This document shows, one piece after another, positions 6,393 through 16,312 of a DNA stretch of 64,000 nt. Position 1 is the stretch's first letter; every line of letters begins with the position of its first letter. The stretch is from the NCBI GenBank assembly GCA_038200275.1, contig JBBPYC010000021.1, positions 1 through 64,000 on the forward strand. The letters are read 5' to 3'. Under the pieces are notes generated by a model. That model searched no databases, was not told the origin of the DNA, and saw nothing but the letters and a program-made list of their open reading frames with translations. This stretch comes from JBBPYC01 sp038200275 (GTDB lineage Bacteria; Pseudomonadota; Gammaproteobacteria; Burkholderiales; Burkholderiaceae_C). A program made the translations under genes and the position numbers.

Positions 6393-6875
6393 ATGATCCA
6401 TTCGATTCGGTGCCTACCGGTCCTTGCCGCCTTGTTGTGTGCGTCCGTGGTGCAGGCGCAAAGCAACACTACACTGCCGCCGACCGGGCGGATCGTCTTC
6501 AAATGCGTGGTGGGCAAAAAAGCGGTGTACAGCGATGACCCGTGCCCCGGCGCGCAGCGCATCGACATCGAGCCGACGCGTGGCTTCAGCAAATCCACCG
6601 GGCGCGAAAGTGTGGGTGCCGATGTGGCGCGTGAGAACCACCGCGATCAGATGGCCGAGATCTGGAAGCCGGTGACCGGGTTGACCCCGCGCCAGCTGGC
6701 TGTGCATCAGCGCCGCTACCCGCTGACGCTGCAAGACCGGCTGGAATGCGACTCGCTGGATGCCGACCTTGCGCAGCTCGAGAACCAGGAGCGCGCAGCG
6801 CCTCCAGAAGACCAGCCCGCTGTAAAGCAACAGCTCTACCTGCTGCGCAAACGCGATCGGGCGCTGCGTTGCTGA
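6393..6875 (+). CDS. Secreted DUF4124-like protein
   Basis: The 160-residue protein begins with a Sec signal peptide (MIHSIRCLPVLAALLCASVVQA, cleavage after residue 22). A DUF4124-like unit follows, with the usual strand-Cys-strand pattern around YSDDPCPGAQRIDI (about residues 46-59). The second half is a charged helical region (about 95-160) ending in RALRC, so the mature protein has paired cysteines that may form a disulfide. Function is unknown; family members are periplasmic. The upstream hairpin at 6246-6273 separates it from the preceding gene. Confidence 0.75.
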   Translation: MIHSIRCLPVLAALLCASVVQAQSNTTLPPTGRIVFKCVVGKKAVYSDDPCPGAQRIDIEPTRGFSKSTGRESVGADVARENHRDQMAEIWKPVTGLTPRQLAVHQRRYPLTLQDRLECDSLDADLAQLENQERAAPPEDQPAVKQQLYLLRKRDRALRC

Positions 6876-6978
6876 CGGATTGGCGCGGGCTTGTTGGTCA
6901 ACTGCCGATGGATTGCAGCGGCGCCCTTTGGAATCATCCAATCGGCAGGCTGTGCACCAAAGCGACCCAGCAACTGCG

Positions 6979-7644
6979 CTAGCTTTTCAATACGTGTTGC
7001 AGCCAAGTCCCGAGATCCACGATTTCTTCCATGCAGACCGAATGCTCCATTGGGTAGGCATGCCATTGCACTTCGTAGCCCAGCGCCACCAACGCATCGC
7101 GTGACGCTTCAGCACGCGCAATCGGGATCACGCCGTCGCGCTGGCCGTGCGCCTGGAAGATCGGCACGTCGCGGCTGCCCTCGCTACGTTCGGCTTCCGT
7201 GGTTGAGGCCAGCGGCAAATAACCGGACAGCGCAGCAATGCCCGCAAGGCGCTCCTTGTGGCGCAGCCCGGTCAGCAAAGCCATCGCGCAGCCTTGCGAA
7301 AAACCGGCGATCACGATGCGCTTGGCAGGGATGCCGCGCTGCTTTTCATGCGCGATCAACTGCTCGATCGACGCCATTGAGCGGCGCAGGCCGGCTTCGT
7401 CCTCGCGCTGCACCAGGTTGGCACCGAAGATGTCATACCAGGCCGGCATCGAATAGCCATTGTTGACGGTCACCGGCATCACCGGTGCATTGGGAAAGAC
7501 GAACCGCACCGGGCCGACGCCGGTCAAGTCGAGCTCATTGCAGATCGGCACAAAGTCGTTGCCATCGGCGCCCAAGCCGTGCATCAGGATGACGGCCGCC
7601 GTGGGGTTGGCGCCGGTTTCGATTTCGATCGGGGGGTTGCTCAT
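6979..7644 (-). CDS. Carboxylesterase/phospholipase of the YpfH/EstB type
   Basis: The 221-residue alpha/beta hydrolase has the oxyanion motif LMHGLGADGND (about residues 20-30), the nucleophile elbow GFSQG (about 117-121) and the acid/histidine pair near GQRDGVIP (about 174-181) and YPMEHSVC (about 203-210). This completes the Ser-Asp-His triad. Family enzymes hydrolyse short-chain esters or lysophospholipids in the cytoplasm. The ATG at 7644 was chosen because it precedes the family's conserved N-terminus; longer starts run into the neighbouring ClsC-like gene. It follows that gene on the same strand by 89 bases. Confidence 0.92.
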   Translation of the reverse strand: MSNPPIEIETGANPTAAVILMHGLGADGNDFVPICNELDLTGVGPVRFVFPNAPVMPVTVNNGYSMPAWYDIFGANLVQREDEAGLRRSMASIEQLIAHEKQRGIPAKRIVIAGFSQGCAMALLTGLRHKERLAGIAALSGYLPLASTTEAERSEGSRDVPIFQAHGQRDGVIPIARAEASRDALVALGYEVQWHAYPMEHSVCMEEIVDLGTWLQHVLKS

Positions 7645-7733
7645 GAAGTGCTCAAGAAAAAAAGGGAATGAGTGCGCAGCGCGCGAACGCCAATTACAGC
7701 GCATTGTCCAGGCGGCCTGAACCACCGCCTCGC

Positions 7734-9371
7734 TCAAAGCATCCACTCGATCGGCAGCACCGACAGCACACGGATCAGCAACCGCTGGCCGAAGGTCGTG
7801 CCCGGCTCGGTCTGATGCACCACGATTTCCTCGCCCTGCTGCTCGACCCATTCAAGCTCACCTTCCTTGTTCAGCCGAACTCGGTAAGCCGTGGCTTTCA
7901 GGCCGTCCTCAAAAGCTTGTGCAATTTGCTGCGCGATGTCGGCGTTGTCGATCACAAAGCCCATTTCGGTGTTCAGCTTTGCCGACCGCGGATCGAAATT
8001 AAACGACCCGATGAACACGCGCTGCTGATCGGCTGCGAACGTTTTCGCATGCAGGCTCGTAGCAGAACTGCCAGGAAATTTTCTGGAACCGCCGCCGCCA
8101 CCGCTGCCGCTTCCAATGCCCAACTTGTCCGACGTGCGTGGACGGGCTTGCGGCCCGAGCGAAGCACGGCGCAGCTCGAACAACGTGACGCCGGCTTCCA
8201 GCAGGGTCTTGCGCCGCTTCGCATAGCCCGCGTGCACGGCAGCCACGTCGGTGGCTTCCAGCGAATTGGTCAGCACAGAAATCTGCACACCCGAGGACGC
8301 CAGTTGCAACAGATCATCGGTGCCGGATCGGGCTGGGACGAAGTACGGCGAGACGATTTGCAGACTGCGCTCGATCGGTCCGATCGCGGGTTCCAGCTGG
8401 GCCGCGAGCAGTTGCTCCGGCGGCGCGTTGCCGAGTCCCTTGGCCGGGTCGTCGCTGATCATTCGGGTGGGCGCCCAAAGCAGATCGAGCTCGTGCTTCA
8501 GCAAGCTTTCAACGAATGACGAGGTGCGCACGGCTTTGACGTAAGCGGCCGCTTCCGTGTTGCGCTCGACCGCGGCGGCACGTCGCGTCAGTTCGGCCAA
8601 GCCGTCCGGTTCGGCAGCCGGCAACAACCGCTGCGCTGGGTAGGTCGAGCCGCTGACCCAGTAGCGGTCGAAGTCGTTCGATACGGCCGCCACCACCGGG
8701 CCGATGGCCATTACATCCAGGTCCGCAAACAGGGTGCCCGTGCCAGCCCCGAAGTATTCGTCGCCGATGTTGCGGCCGCCGACGATGGTGACTTGGTTGT
8801 CGGCCGTGAACGACTTGTTGTGCATGCGCCGGTTCAGCCGAAAGAAATCGGTCAGATAACCGATCGCACGCGGGCTGCGCACCGCGAACGGGTTGAACAG
8901 GCGCACCTCGATGTTCGGATGCGAGTCGAGCGCGGCAAGCAGGCCGTCGAGTCCGCTGGTGTTGTTGTCGTCGAGCAGCAGCCGCACACGCACGCCGCGC
9001 TCGGCCGCCTGATGCAGTGCCTCGAACAGCAAGGTGCCGGTCAGGTCGTCGTGCCAGATGTAGTACTGCACGTCGAGGCTGCGCTCAGCCCGATGGGCCA
9101 GCAACATGCGCGCGGCGAACGCGTCGTTCGAGTCGTCGAGCAGGTGAATGCCGGACTCTGCCGGATGCGCTTGCACACGCGGCTGGATCGCCTGGCCGAG
9201 CGCTGTATCCGCCGTGTCTTGCAACGCGGTGCTCACACTGCGCCCATCCAGCGGCGGCAAACTGGAGCAAGCTGTGAGCAGCAGCGTGAATGCCGCGGTC
9301 ACAGCACCCGCCAAGTACCGCTGGGTCGAAGATTTGACGCGGGATTGTTTGAGTCGGGATGGAGCATTCAT
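7734..9371 (-). CDS. Phospholipase D-family lipoprotein, ClsC-like cardiolipin synthase
   Basis: The 545-residue protein has a lipoprotein signal (lipobox LLTAC, Cys about 35). Two HKD motifs define the PLD active site: HNKSFTAD (about 184-191) and LHAKTFAAD (about 440-448), each followed by GGRNIGDEYF or GSFNFDPRS. The LDVQYYIWHDD motif (about 98-108) also belongs to the family. Relatives such as ClsC make cardiolipin from phosphatidylglycerol and phosphatidylethanolamine at the inner membrane. A short SGSGGGGGS low-complexity stretch precedes the second HKD motif. Transcription is leftward towards the esterase. Confidence 0.9.
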   Translation of the reverse strand: MNAPSRLKQSRVKSSTQRYLAGAVTAAFTLLLTACSSLPPLDGRSVSTALQDTADTALGQAIQPRVQAHPAESGIHLLDDSNDAFAARMLLAHRAERSLDVQYYIWHDDLTGTLLFEALHQAAERGVRVRLLLDDNNTSGLDGLLAALDSHPNIEVRLFNPFAVRSPRAIGYLTDFFRLNRRMHNKSFTADNQVTIVGGRNIGDEYFGAGTGTLFADLDVMAIGPVVAAVSNDFDRYWVSGSTYPAQRLLPAAEPDGLAELTRRAAAVERNTEAAAYVKAVRTSSFVESLLKHELDLLWAPTRMISDDPAKGLGNAPPEQLLAAQLEPAIGPIERSLQIVSPYFVPARSGTDDLLQLASSGVQISVLTNSLEATDVAAVHAGYAKRRKTLLEAGVTLFELRRASLGPQARPRTSDKLGIGSGSGGGGGSRKFPGSSATSLHAKTFAADQQRVFIGSFNFDPRSAKLNTEMGFVIDNADIAQQIAQAFEDGLKATAYRVRLNKEGELEWVEQQGEEIVVHQTEPGTTFGQRLLIRVLSVLPIEWML

Positions 9372-9605
9372 CGACGCCGTTCTAGCCGATTTGCGGCGCG
9401 TTTTCTTCAGTCATCGGTGGCTTTGACCATTGGTGCAGCGCCTTTGCCCACCCCGTTGCTCATCGCAGAGTCCCGGGGTTCGAAAATCAATGCCGATTGT
9501 CGTTGACGAACGAGTGATTACAGGTGATTGCCAGGCCGAGCACCGCGGCCACCACCGGCCGTTGATTTGGAATCGACCTGCGCTTTTGCCCCCAACAGCG
9601 ATTGC

Positions 9606-10340
9606 TCAATCCGACGTTTCCTGCCCGATGGAACCGATGTGCAGCGCCGCGCCGCAAAACCCGCCCAGCAGCAAACCGCCCAGCACATCGAGCATTACGT
9701 GCTGGCGCGTCGCCAACGTCGAATAAACGATGCCGACTGCCCATGCCACGTTCGCAGCGCGCACCCAAATCGGTGCGCCAACGGCGCGCAACTGGCTGGC
9801 AAGCACGGTGCAAGCCAGCACCGCGAACGACACATGCAATGAAGGAAACGCGTTGCCGGCCGCATCGGCGCTTTTCAAAAACTGCAGCGACGGGTACAGC
9901 GACCAGTCGATCGGAAATGTCGGCACGGTGGTCGGCGCAACCCAGAAGATCGCAAATCCGATGACCGCCATCACGCCGGTTGCCGCGCCGTAGCGCAGCA
10001 GCGCCAGCGCGTTTTTTCCAAATGCTGCGGGCAGCGACACGTACAGCCACAGCGATGCATAGAGCAGCAAAGCCGGCTCGCTCAGCGCAATCCAGCGATC
10101 GACGAACAGCAGTGGCATGACCCGGGCACGGGGCGCAGCGTGGGTCATGACCCAGAAATAAGCAGGAAAGAAGCTGGCGATGCCGACCGCTGTCGTGGCC
10201 ATCTTCAGCAACCACCGCGTCATCATCCGCCGGCCAAGCGCGGCGTGCCAGGATTTTGCGATTGGGTTGGTCTCGGCTGCAGTGCGCAAAGCGGGGGGTG
10301 CGCACTCAGGCGCAAGCAGATCGGGCGCAGAACGGTTCAT
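9606..10340 (-). CDS. PAP2-family membrane phosphatase
   Basis: The 244-residue protein has about six membrane helices and the PAP2 catalytic motifs FPSLHVSFA (about 165-173) and a third motif RQHVMLD (about 211-217), which carry the phosphohistidine mechanism. Its motif spacing resembles the inositol-phosphoceramide-synthase-like branch. The substrate is probably a lipid phosphate or diphosphate. Its ATG overlaps the MscS stop by four bases (ATGA), so the two are translated together as the end of the efflux operon. Confidence 0.88.
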   Translation of the reverse strand: MNRSAPDLLAPECAPPALRTAAETNPIAKSWHAALGRRMMTRWLLKMATTAVGIASFFPAYFWVMTHAAPRARVMPLLFVDRWIALSEPALLLYASLWLYVSLPAAFGKNALALLRYGAATGVMAVIGFAIFWVAPTTVPTFPIDWSLYPSLQFLKSADAAGNAFPSLHVSFAVLACTVLASQLRAVGAPIWVRAANVAWAVGIVYSTLATRQHVMLDVLGGLLLGGFCGAALHIGSIGQETSD

Positions 10341-11974
10341 GGCCGCTTCAGCAACACAGTCTGCGTCGGGAATGCAATGCTCCCGCCCAAATCGGCAATC
10401 TTGTCCATGATCTTCAGCAGCACTTCTTCGCGCATCCCGAGTGACAGCCCATGGTCGAACGACTGGAGGTAGGCGAAAATTTCGATGTCGAGCGAGTGCG
10501 CGCCGAAATGCACAAACCGCACGCGCGCCCCGCTGGCGACGTTCTCGTCGTCTTCCAGCACTTGGCGAATGCCTTCCAGCACGCGACGCATCAGCGCGGA
10601 GTCGGCATCGTAGGTCAGGCCGATCGTCGGGTTGAACAGAAAACGGTCTCGGCGCGAATAGTTCTCGATCTGTTGCGATGAGAACACCCCGTTCGGGATC
10701 GTCACCACGGTGCGCTCGTTGGTGCGGATCCGCGTGGAGCGCATGCCGATGTCCTCCACCGTGCCCACCACATCGCCCACCTTGCAGAAGTCGCCGACCC
10801 GCACCGGTTGGTCTGCGATCACGGTCACGCTGCCGACCAGGTTTTCAATCGTCTTTTGCGCGCCCAGCGCAAGCGCCAAGCCGCCAATGCCCAGCGCCGC
10901 GATGCCGGTCGTCACGTCCACACCGAGCGTGTCGAGGACGGCGACCAGCGCGACCACCACCAGCACCGTCTTGGCTGTGCGACGCCCGAAGACGAGCGCC
11001 GACAACGCCCGCCGCCGGTCCGAGCGCGCCATGCGCTGCGACCACAGCGCGGCAAGCAAATCGATCAACCGCCACAAAAACCAGGCCAGCGCGATCCAGC
11101 CCACGATGCCTGCATACCGCAGCAACGTCTGGCGCGCCACGATCGCCACCTGCACACTCTGCGTGACGACGAAACACGCGATCACCGACAAATACAGCGA
11201 CAACGGCGGCGACGCCACGTGAATGAACTGGTACGCGCGGTTCTTGCGCGGCTGAGGGATCGCGGCGCGCAAGCCGCGCAGCAGCAGCGAAAACAGCAGC
11301 CGGATTGCTGCGAACGTGGCGACCGCCAAACCGAGCACGATCAACCAGTCGGCGATCGAGGCACCGCCCACATGCGTTTCGCTCAGCGCCTCGGGCAGCT
11401 TGTCGGCAAGCACCGGCGCGGCCGGCTGCGGCGCTTGTTTGGCAACCAATGCAAGGGTTTGCGCCGAGATGACCCAACGCGGGGCGTCATTGCCGGTGGC
11501 CACGTTGCGGGCGATCAGCGGCAGGTCCCCGATTGGCGACTTGATCGCGCCAATGCGTTCCTGATCGCCCGGCAGACCGTCGCCGGGCAGCCCCCCGATC
11601 TCGTTCGACAGCGCAGCGAACGGCAGCAACGTGCCGCGGCTGTCGAGCAACTGGTGCAACTGGCGCGCAAGCGCCGCTTTGCGTTTGTTGTCGTCGCCTT
11701 CGAGATAGTGCGCGGCACGATCGTAGTCGCTGACGGCGAAGGCTGCCACCAGACCCGTGGCCAGTGCCCGCGGCGTGCTCCGTGGGTAGGGATCGGCGGG
11801 GGTCGAAGGCTTGTCTGCAGACGCCTTCTCAGCCGGCGCAAGGGTCTGCGCCTGCACCTGGGCAGCGCCCATCAGCGCGGCAAACAGCAGCACCAGCAAC
11901 GCAGACTGCCAGACAGTCCTGTGTTGCGTGTGTTGCACGTTGCAATTCAGTCGTCGATACCAGAAACCCCTCAC
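10337..11974 (-). CDS. MscS-family mechanosensitive channel (large form)
   Basis: A signal-peptide-like N-terminus leads to a periplasmic region (about residues 50-185) and about five membrane helices. The MscS core follows, with the pore-lining TM3 GIAALGIGGLALALGAQKTIENLVGS (from residue about 350) and the beta domain with VRVGDFCKVGDVVGTVEDIG. The protein is about 545 residues, longer than small MscS and closer to the YbdG/YnaI group. It is assigned to the GTG at 11974, with purine-rich GGGGTGGGG upstream; a GTG at 11938 is a valid alternative. It lies between the RND pump and the PAP2 gene. Confidence 0.85.
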   Translation of the reverse strand: MRGFWYRRLNCNVQHTQHRTVWQSALLVLLFAALMGAAQVQAQTLAPAEKASADKPSTPADPYPRSTPRALATGLVAAFAVSDYDRAAHYLEGDDNKRKAALARQLHQLLDSRGTLLPFAALSNEIGGLPGDGLPGDQERIGAIKSPIGDLPLIARNVATGNDAPRWVISAQTLALVAKQAPQPAAPVLADKLPEALSETHVGGASIADWLIVLGLAVATFAAIRLLFSLLLRGLRAAIPQPRKNRAYQFIHVASPPLSLYLSVIACFVVTQSVQVAIVARQTLLRYAGIVGWIALAWFLWRLIDLLAALWSQRMARSDRRRALSALVFGRRTAKTVLVVVALVAVLDTLGVDVTTGIAALGIGGLALALGAQKTIENLVGSVTVIADQPVRVGDFCKVGDVVGTVEDIGMRSTRIRTNERTVVTIPNGVFSSQQIENYSRRDRFLFNPTIGLTYDADSALMRRVLEGIRQVLEDDENVASGARVRFVHFGAHSLDIEIFAYLQSFDHGLSLGMREEVLLKIMDKIADLGGSIAFPTQTVLLKRP

Positions 11975-11990
11975 CTGCCCCACCCCCGCA

Positions 11991-14900
11991 TCAAGCAACT
12001 CCTTGCGCACGATCTGCCTTTTCACCCGACGCAGTGTCCGTACGCTGCACAACAAGGCGGCCCAGCTTCGGCGAAATCCACAGCTCGAAATCATCGATCA
12101 GTTCGTACACCACCGGCACCAGCACCAGCGACAGCACCGTCGAGCTGATCAGCCCACCGATCACCGCAATCGCCATCGGCCCGCGAAATTCGGACCCTTC
12201 ACCCAAAGCGAGCGCCGTAGGCACCATACCAGCCGCCATCGCCACCGTCGTCATCACGATCGGCCGCGCGCGCTCACGGCAAGCAAGGATCAACGCGTCC
12301 TTCTGGGCCATGCCGCGGCGCTCGGCTTCGATTGCAAATTCGACCAGCAGAATCGAGTTCTTCGCAGCCACGCCCATCAGCATCAACAAGCCGATCAGTG
12401 CAGACAGTCCCAGTTCACTGCCCGCGACCAGCAGACCCAGAAACGCGCCAGCCAGCGACAGCGGCAGCGCTGCCAGGATCGTGATGGGCTTGAAGAAACT
12501 GCGAAACAACAGCACCAGAATCGCAAAGATGGAGCCGATGCCGGCTGCCATGGCGGCGCCAAAGCTTGCGAACAGTTCGGCCATGTTCTCGCTCTGCCCA
12601 TACGCAGGTTGCGTGACGCTGGCCGGCAGGTTCTTCATCACCGGCAGCCCCTTGATCGCCTTCATCGCGTCACCCAATGAAACTCCGGGATTGAGCTGCC
12701 CTTCGACGGTGGCGCGGCGTTGGCGGTCAAAGCGCTGGATGCGCACCACGCCGGGCTGGAAGTGGATGTCGGCAACGGCCGTGAGCGGTACTGCGGTGCC
12801 CATCGCAGTCGGCACGCGCAGGTTGCGGATGGTGTCGAGATCGCCGCGCGCCGCGCCCTCCAGCCGCACGCGAATCGGTAGCCGCTGGTCGCCGGTGTTG
12901 AACTTGGCGGTGTTCGCATCGATGTCGCCGAGCGTGGCAACCCGTGCGACGGCGCCGAGCGCTTCGGCCGTCACGCCAAGCCGCGCCGCCTCGCGCGGCT
13001 TCGGTGTGATCACGAGCTCCGAGCCCGGCCGCGGCGTGACCTGATGCACGTCGCTCAACTGACGAGTCAGCCCGCGCATCGCAAGTTCGAGTTCGAGCGC
13101 GGTTTGCGACAGCACATCGCCGTCCTCGCTCGCCAACAGAATCTGCACGGTCGAGCTGCCCCCACCGCCGCTGACCGCGCCCATGCCCAGACGCACATCC
13201 GGGATGCTCATCAACAGCGGCTTGATCGCCGCCTGAAACGCTTGCGTGGTCTGCGAGCGGACTTTCTTGAGCAGTACCGTCACGCTGCCGTTGCGCACAT
13301 CGCCGTCGCTGGAGCTCGATCCCACGGTGGTGAACACGGTCTGCACATCCGGCAGCGCAGTCAGCTTGCGCGTCAGCAATTCGCTGCTGCGCCGCATGTC
13401 CGTCAGTGTGGCGCCTGGTGCGCCTTCAAGCGAGAGGTTCACGATGCCGTTGTCCTGCGGCGGCGTGAAGCCGGTCGGCAAGGTGGAAGCCAGCACCAGC
13501 GAACCCGCGAACAACGCGGCGCCCCCGGCCATCGACAGCCAACGGTGCGCAAGCACCCAGTCGAGCGAGCGGCGATAGAACCCTTTGAAGGGCTTGCGCG
13601 CATGCGGGTGTTTGGCGGGCTTCAGCAGATACGCCGCCATCAACGGCGTCAGCAGCCGCGCGACCAGCAACGAGAACAACACCGCAAGCGCTACCGTGAA
13701 GCCGAACTCCTTGAAGAACTGCCCGACGAAGCCGCCCATCACCGACACCGGCAGGAACACGACCACAATCGTTGCCGTGGTGGCCACCACGGCCAGCCCG
13801 ATCTCGTCGGCGCCGACCAGCGCGGCCTCGTAAGGCGACTCACCGGCCTCCACGCGCTTCTGGATGTTCTCGATCTCGACAATCGCATCGTCGACCAGGA
13901 TGCCGATCACGAGCGTCAGCGCCAGCAGCGTGATCATGTTGAGCGAAAAACCCATCACGCTCATCGCTGCGAACGTGGGGATCAAGGACACCGGCATCGC
14001 CACCGCCGCGATCATCGTCGCGCGCCAGTCGCGCAGGAACAGGAACACGACGATCGATGCGAGTGCCATGCCTTCGAGCAACGCATGCAAGGTGGCGCGG
14101 TAGCTGTTTTGCGTGCCGTCGGCGCTGGACACAATGCGCTCAAAGCGCATGCCCGGGTATTGCGTGGCCAGCGCTTCGGTACCGAGTGCGACTTCCGCTG
14201 CCACCGCCACATCGGACGCGTGCTTGGTCTTCTTGACCTGGAAGCCGACCACCGAGCGCCCGTTCAGCGTCGCAAAGCCGCGCCGCTCAGCCGCACCACT
14301 CGCAATGCTCGCGACTTCCGCAAGCCGCACATCGCGGCCCGCACCGGTCGGGATCACCAGATCGCGCAGCGCCTGCACCGTCTCCGCCGCGCCGAGCACG
14401 CGCACGGTTTGTTCGCGGTTGCCGACCTCGGATCGCCCGCCCGGCACATCGATGCTCGATCCGCGCAACGCGTTGTTGACCTGTGCGGCCGTGAGCCCCA
14501 ACGCTTCGAGCCGGGCCGGGTCCAGCGTGACATTGATCTCGCGTGCCACGCCGCCGACCGGGTCCACCTGGGCCACGCCCTTGCGTGCAATCAACGCACG
14601 CCGCACGGTGTCCTCAACGAACCAGCTCAGCTCGAGGTCCGACAGCCGATCGCTTGCGACCGCATAGGTCACCAGCGGCAGCGAATCGACGTCGAAGCGC
14701 TGCACGATGGGCGACTCGATGCCGCGCGGCAGGCTCGACCGAATCCGGTCCACCGCTGAGCGCACGTCGTCGTTCGACTTCTGCGTGTCCGAGCCGACCT
14801 CGAACTCGACCACCGTCGACGACAGGCCCTGCGTCACGGTCGACTGCACGTGCTTGACGCCGGCCACGTTGGCGACTGCGGCCTCCACCGGCCGCGTGAC

Positions 14901-15092
14901 CTGCGTCTCCACCTCGCTCGCGGCGGCGCCTGAGAGCACCACACTCACCGCCACCACCGGGAACGACACATCCGGGTACAGCTTGATTGGCAGCGCGCGG
15001 TAGCCCCAGGCGCCTGCGATCAGCAACGCAATGAACAACACCGCGACCGGAATCGGGTTGCGGATCGCCCAGGCGGAAATCTTGAAGTTCAT
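11991..15092 (-). CDS. RND multidrug efflux permease
   Basis: The 1033-residue protein has the full AcrB-type architecture. TM1 is near residues 10-30, a first large periplasmic loop follows, and a six-helix bundle carries the proton-relay pair in ILVDDAIVEIEN (about 405-416). A second periplasmic loop and the final helix bundle follow. It is the inner-membrane, proton-driven pump of a tripartite exporter. It is encoded directly after its membrane fusion protein (20-base gap). The neighbours supply the outer membrane channel, so the set is complete. The substrate range cannot be deduced. Confidence 0.95.
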   Translation of the reverse strand: MNFKISAWAIRNPIPVAVLFIALLIAGAWGYRALPIKLYPDVSFPVVAVSVVLSGAAASEVETQVTRPVEAAVANVAGVKHVQSTVTQGLSSTVVEFEVGSDTQKSNDDVRSAVDRIRSSLPRGIESPIVQRFDVDSLPLVTYAVASDRLSDLELSWFVEDTVRRALIARKGVAQVDPVGGVAREINVTLDPARLEALGLTAAQVNNALRGSSIDVPGGRSEVGNREQTVRVLGAAETVQALRDLVIPTGAGRDVRLAEVASIASGAAERRGFATLNGRSVVGFQVKKTKHASDVAVAAEVALGTEALATQYPGMRFERIVSSADGTQNSYRATLHALLEGMALASIVVFLFLRDWRATMIAAVAMPVSLIPTFAAMSVMGFSLNMITLLALTLVIGILVDDAIVEIENIQKRVEAGESPYEAALVGADEIGLAVVATTATIVVVFLPVSVMGGFVGQFFKEFGFTVALAVLFSLLVARLLTPLMAAYLLKPAKHPHARKPFKGFYRRSLDWVLAHRWLSMAGGAALFAGSLVLASTLPTGFTPPQDNGIVNLSLEGAPGATLTDMRRSSELLTRKLTALPDVQTVFTTVGSSSSDGDVRNGSVTVLLKKVRSQTTQAFQAAIKPLLMSIPDVRLGMGAVSGGGGSSTVQILLASEDGDVLSQTALELELAMRGLTRQLSDVHQVTPRPGSELVITPKPREAARLGVTAEALGAVARVATLGDIDANTAKFNTGDQRLPIRVRLEGAARGDLDTIRNLRVPTAMGTAVPLTAVADIHFQPGVVRIQRFDRQRRATVEGQLNPGVSLGDAMKAIKGLPVMKNLPASVTQPAYGQSENMAELFASFGAAMAAGIGSIFAILVLLFRSFFKPITILAALPLSLAGAFLGLLVAGSELGLSALIGLLMLMGVAAKNSILLVEFAIEAERRGMAQKDALILACRERARPIVMTTVAMAAGMVPTALALGEGSEFRGPMAIAVIGGLISSTVLSLVLVPVVYELIDDFELWISPKLGRLVVQRTDTASGEKADRAQGVA

Positions 15093-15112
15093 GGGGGCAT
15101 TCGCCGCGCGAT

Positions 15113-16312
15113 TTACTTGCGTGCGCTGGCGACTTCAGATGTGGATGCGGCTGCAGGTGTCGCAATCGGATCGACCTTGTCGCCGTCCAGCAAAAACGCA
15201 CCGCCGCCAAGCGCCACGCGCGTGCCGACCGGCGGGCCTTCATCGAGTTCGACAAAACCGTCGTCTCGGGCGCCGGTACGCACCGGGACACGCCGCGCGC
15301 GGTTGTCCGCTTCGATCACGATCAACAGCGGCCCGCTGGCTTCGAACTGCACGGCTTTTTCCGGCACGGCAGGCACCGGCTGCACATCGCGCTGAAACAC
15401 CACGCTTGCAAAGCCGCCCGCGCGCAGTGCGGCGTCCAGTGGCAGCGCCACGCGCACGCGCCCGAGCTTGGACTGCGGATCGATGCGCGGCGAGATGCGG
15501 CGTGCGCTGCCGGTCAGTCGGGCGCCGGAAGACAACGTGACTTCCGCCGCGTCGCCCTGCGCAATCGCGGCCAGCGCGGCCTCGGGCACTTCGGCATCGA
15601 GCTCGATCAGGCCATCCCGCGCAATGCGGAACATCGGCTGGCTCATGGTCGCAATATCGCCGGGCCGCACCGTGCGCTCCAGCACGCGGCCGGCAACGGG
15701 CGAGCGGATTTCCACGCGCTGCTGCTGCGCGCGCAGGTCGTCGAGCTGGGCCTGTGCGACTTGCACGCCGGCGTCGGCGCCAGCGGCTTGCGCGCGTCGG
15801 CTGTCGATCTGCTCGTCCGACAGGATGCCGGTGCCGTCCAGACCCTTGACGCGCGCGGCTTCTTTCTTCGCCTGCCGTGCCTTGGCCTGCGCCTGCGCCA
15901 CGCCGGCCTTGCCCTGAGAAATCCGCGCTTGCAACAGGCCCGGATCGAGTCGCGCAAGCAGCTGGCCCCGTTTGACCGTGGCGCCCTCTTCGACTAGCAC
16001 CGTCGCCACGCGGTAGCCCCCGATCTCGGCGCCGACCGCAATTTCCTCGCGCGGCACCAGCAGGCCGGAGGCGGTCAATGTCCCGGCCATCGACCGCAGC
16101 ACGACGTGCGTGACGCTGACCGCGCGTGCGCCGGCACCGTCGGCCATCGCGGCAGCAGGCACCGCATTCGGCTTCTTGGTGCAGGCAACGCTGGTCAACG
16201 CGAGCAGCAGCGCGATTGCGATTGCGAGGGCAAGGGTCGGCATCGGTGCACGGTGGCGATAGGCGTTCATCGGAATCGATCTTGCGTGTTTTTGCATTCG
16301 GTCGCTGGTCAC
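15113..16312 (-). CDS. RND efflux periplasmic adaptor (membrane fusion protein)
   Basis: The 399-residue protein is a lipoprotein-type adaptor (lipobox SVAC, Cys about 44). A lipoyl-like half-motif follows (GYRVATVLVEEGATVKRGQLLARLD, about 98-122 as a whole), then a helical hairpin rich in Ala/Gln, the second lipoyl half and a beta-barrel domain. It bridges the RND pump and the outer membrane channel. The GTG at 16312 overlaps the stop of the outer membrane gene (ATGTGA). An ATG at 16270 in the same frame is an alternative that shortens the signal peptide. Confidence 0.93.
   Translation of the reverse strand: MTSDRMQKHARSIPMNAYRHRAPMPTLALAIAIALLLALTSVACTKKPNAVPAAAMADGAGARAVSVTHVVLRSMAGTLTASGLLVPREEIAVGAEIGGYRVATVLVEEGATVKRGQLLARLDPGLLQARISQGKAGVAQAQAKARQAKKEAARVKGLDGTGILSDEQIDSRRAQAAGADAGVQVAQAQLDDLRAQQQRVEIRSPVAGRVLERTVRPGDIATMSQPMFRIARDGLIELDAEVPEAALAAIAQGDAAEVTLSSGARLTGSARRISPRIDPQSKLGRVRVALPLDAALRAGGFASVVFQRDVQPVPAVPEKAVQFEASGPLLIVIEADNRARRVPVRTGARDDGFVELDEGPPVGTRVALGGGAFLLDGDKVDPIATPAAASTSEVASARK

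Noticed and set aside
10808..12148. Long open frame opposite to the MscS gene
   Set aside because: It is the antisense shadow of a strongly G/C-biased gene; composition is Arg/His/Gln-rich and no domain is visible.
13044..14759. 571-codon frame opposite the RND permease
   Set aside because: Antisense shadow with Arg/His/Gln-rich composition; the RND protein on the other strand is complete and unmistakable.
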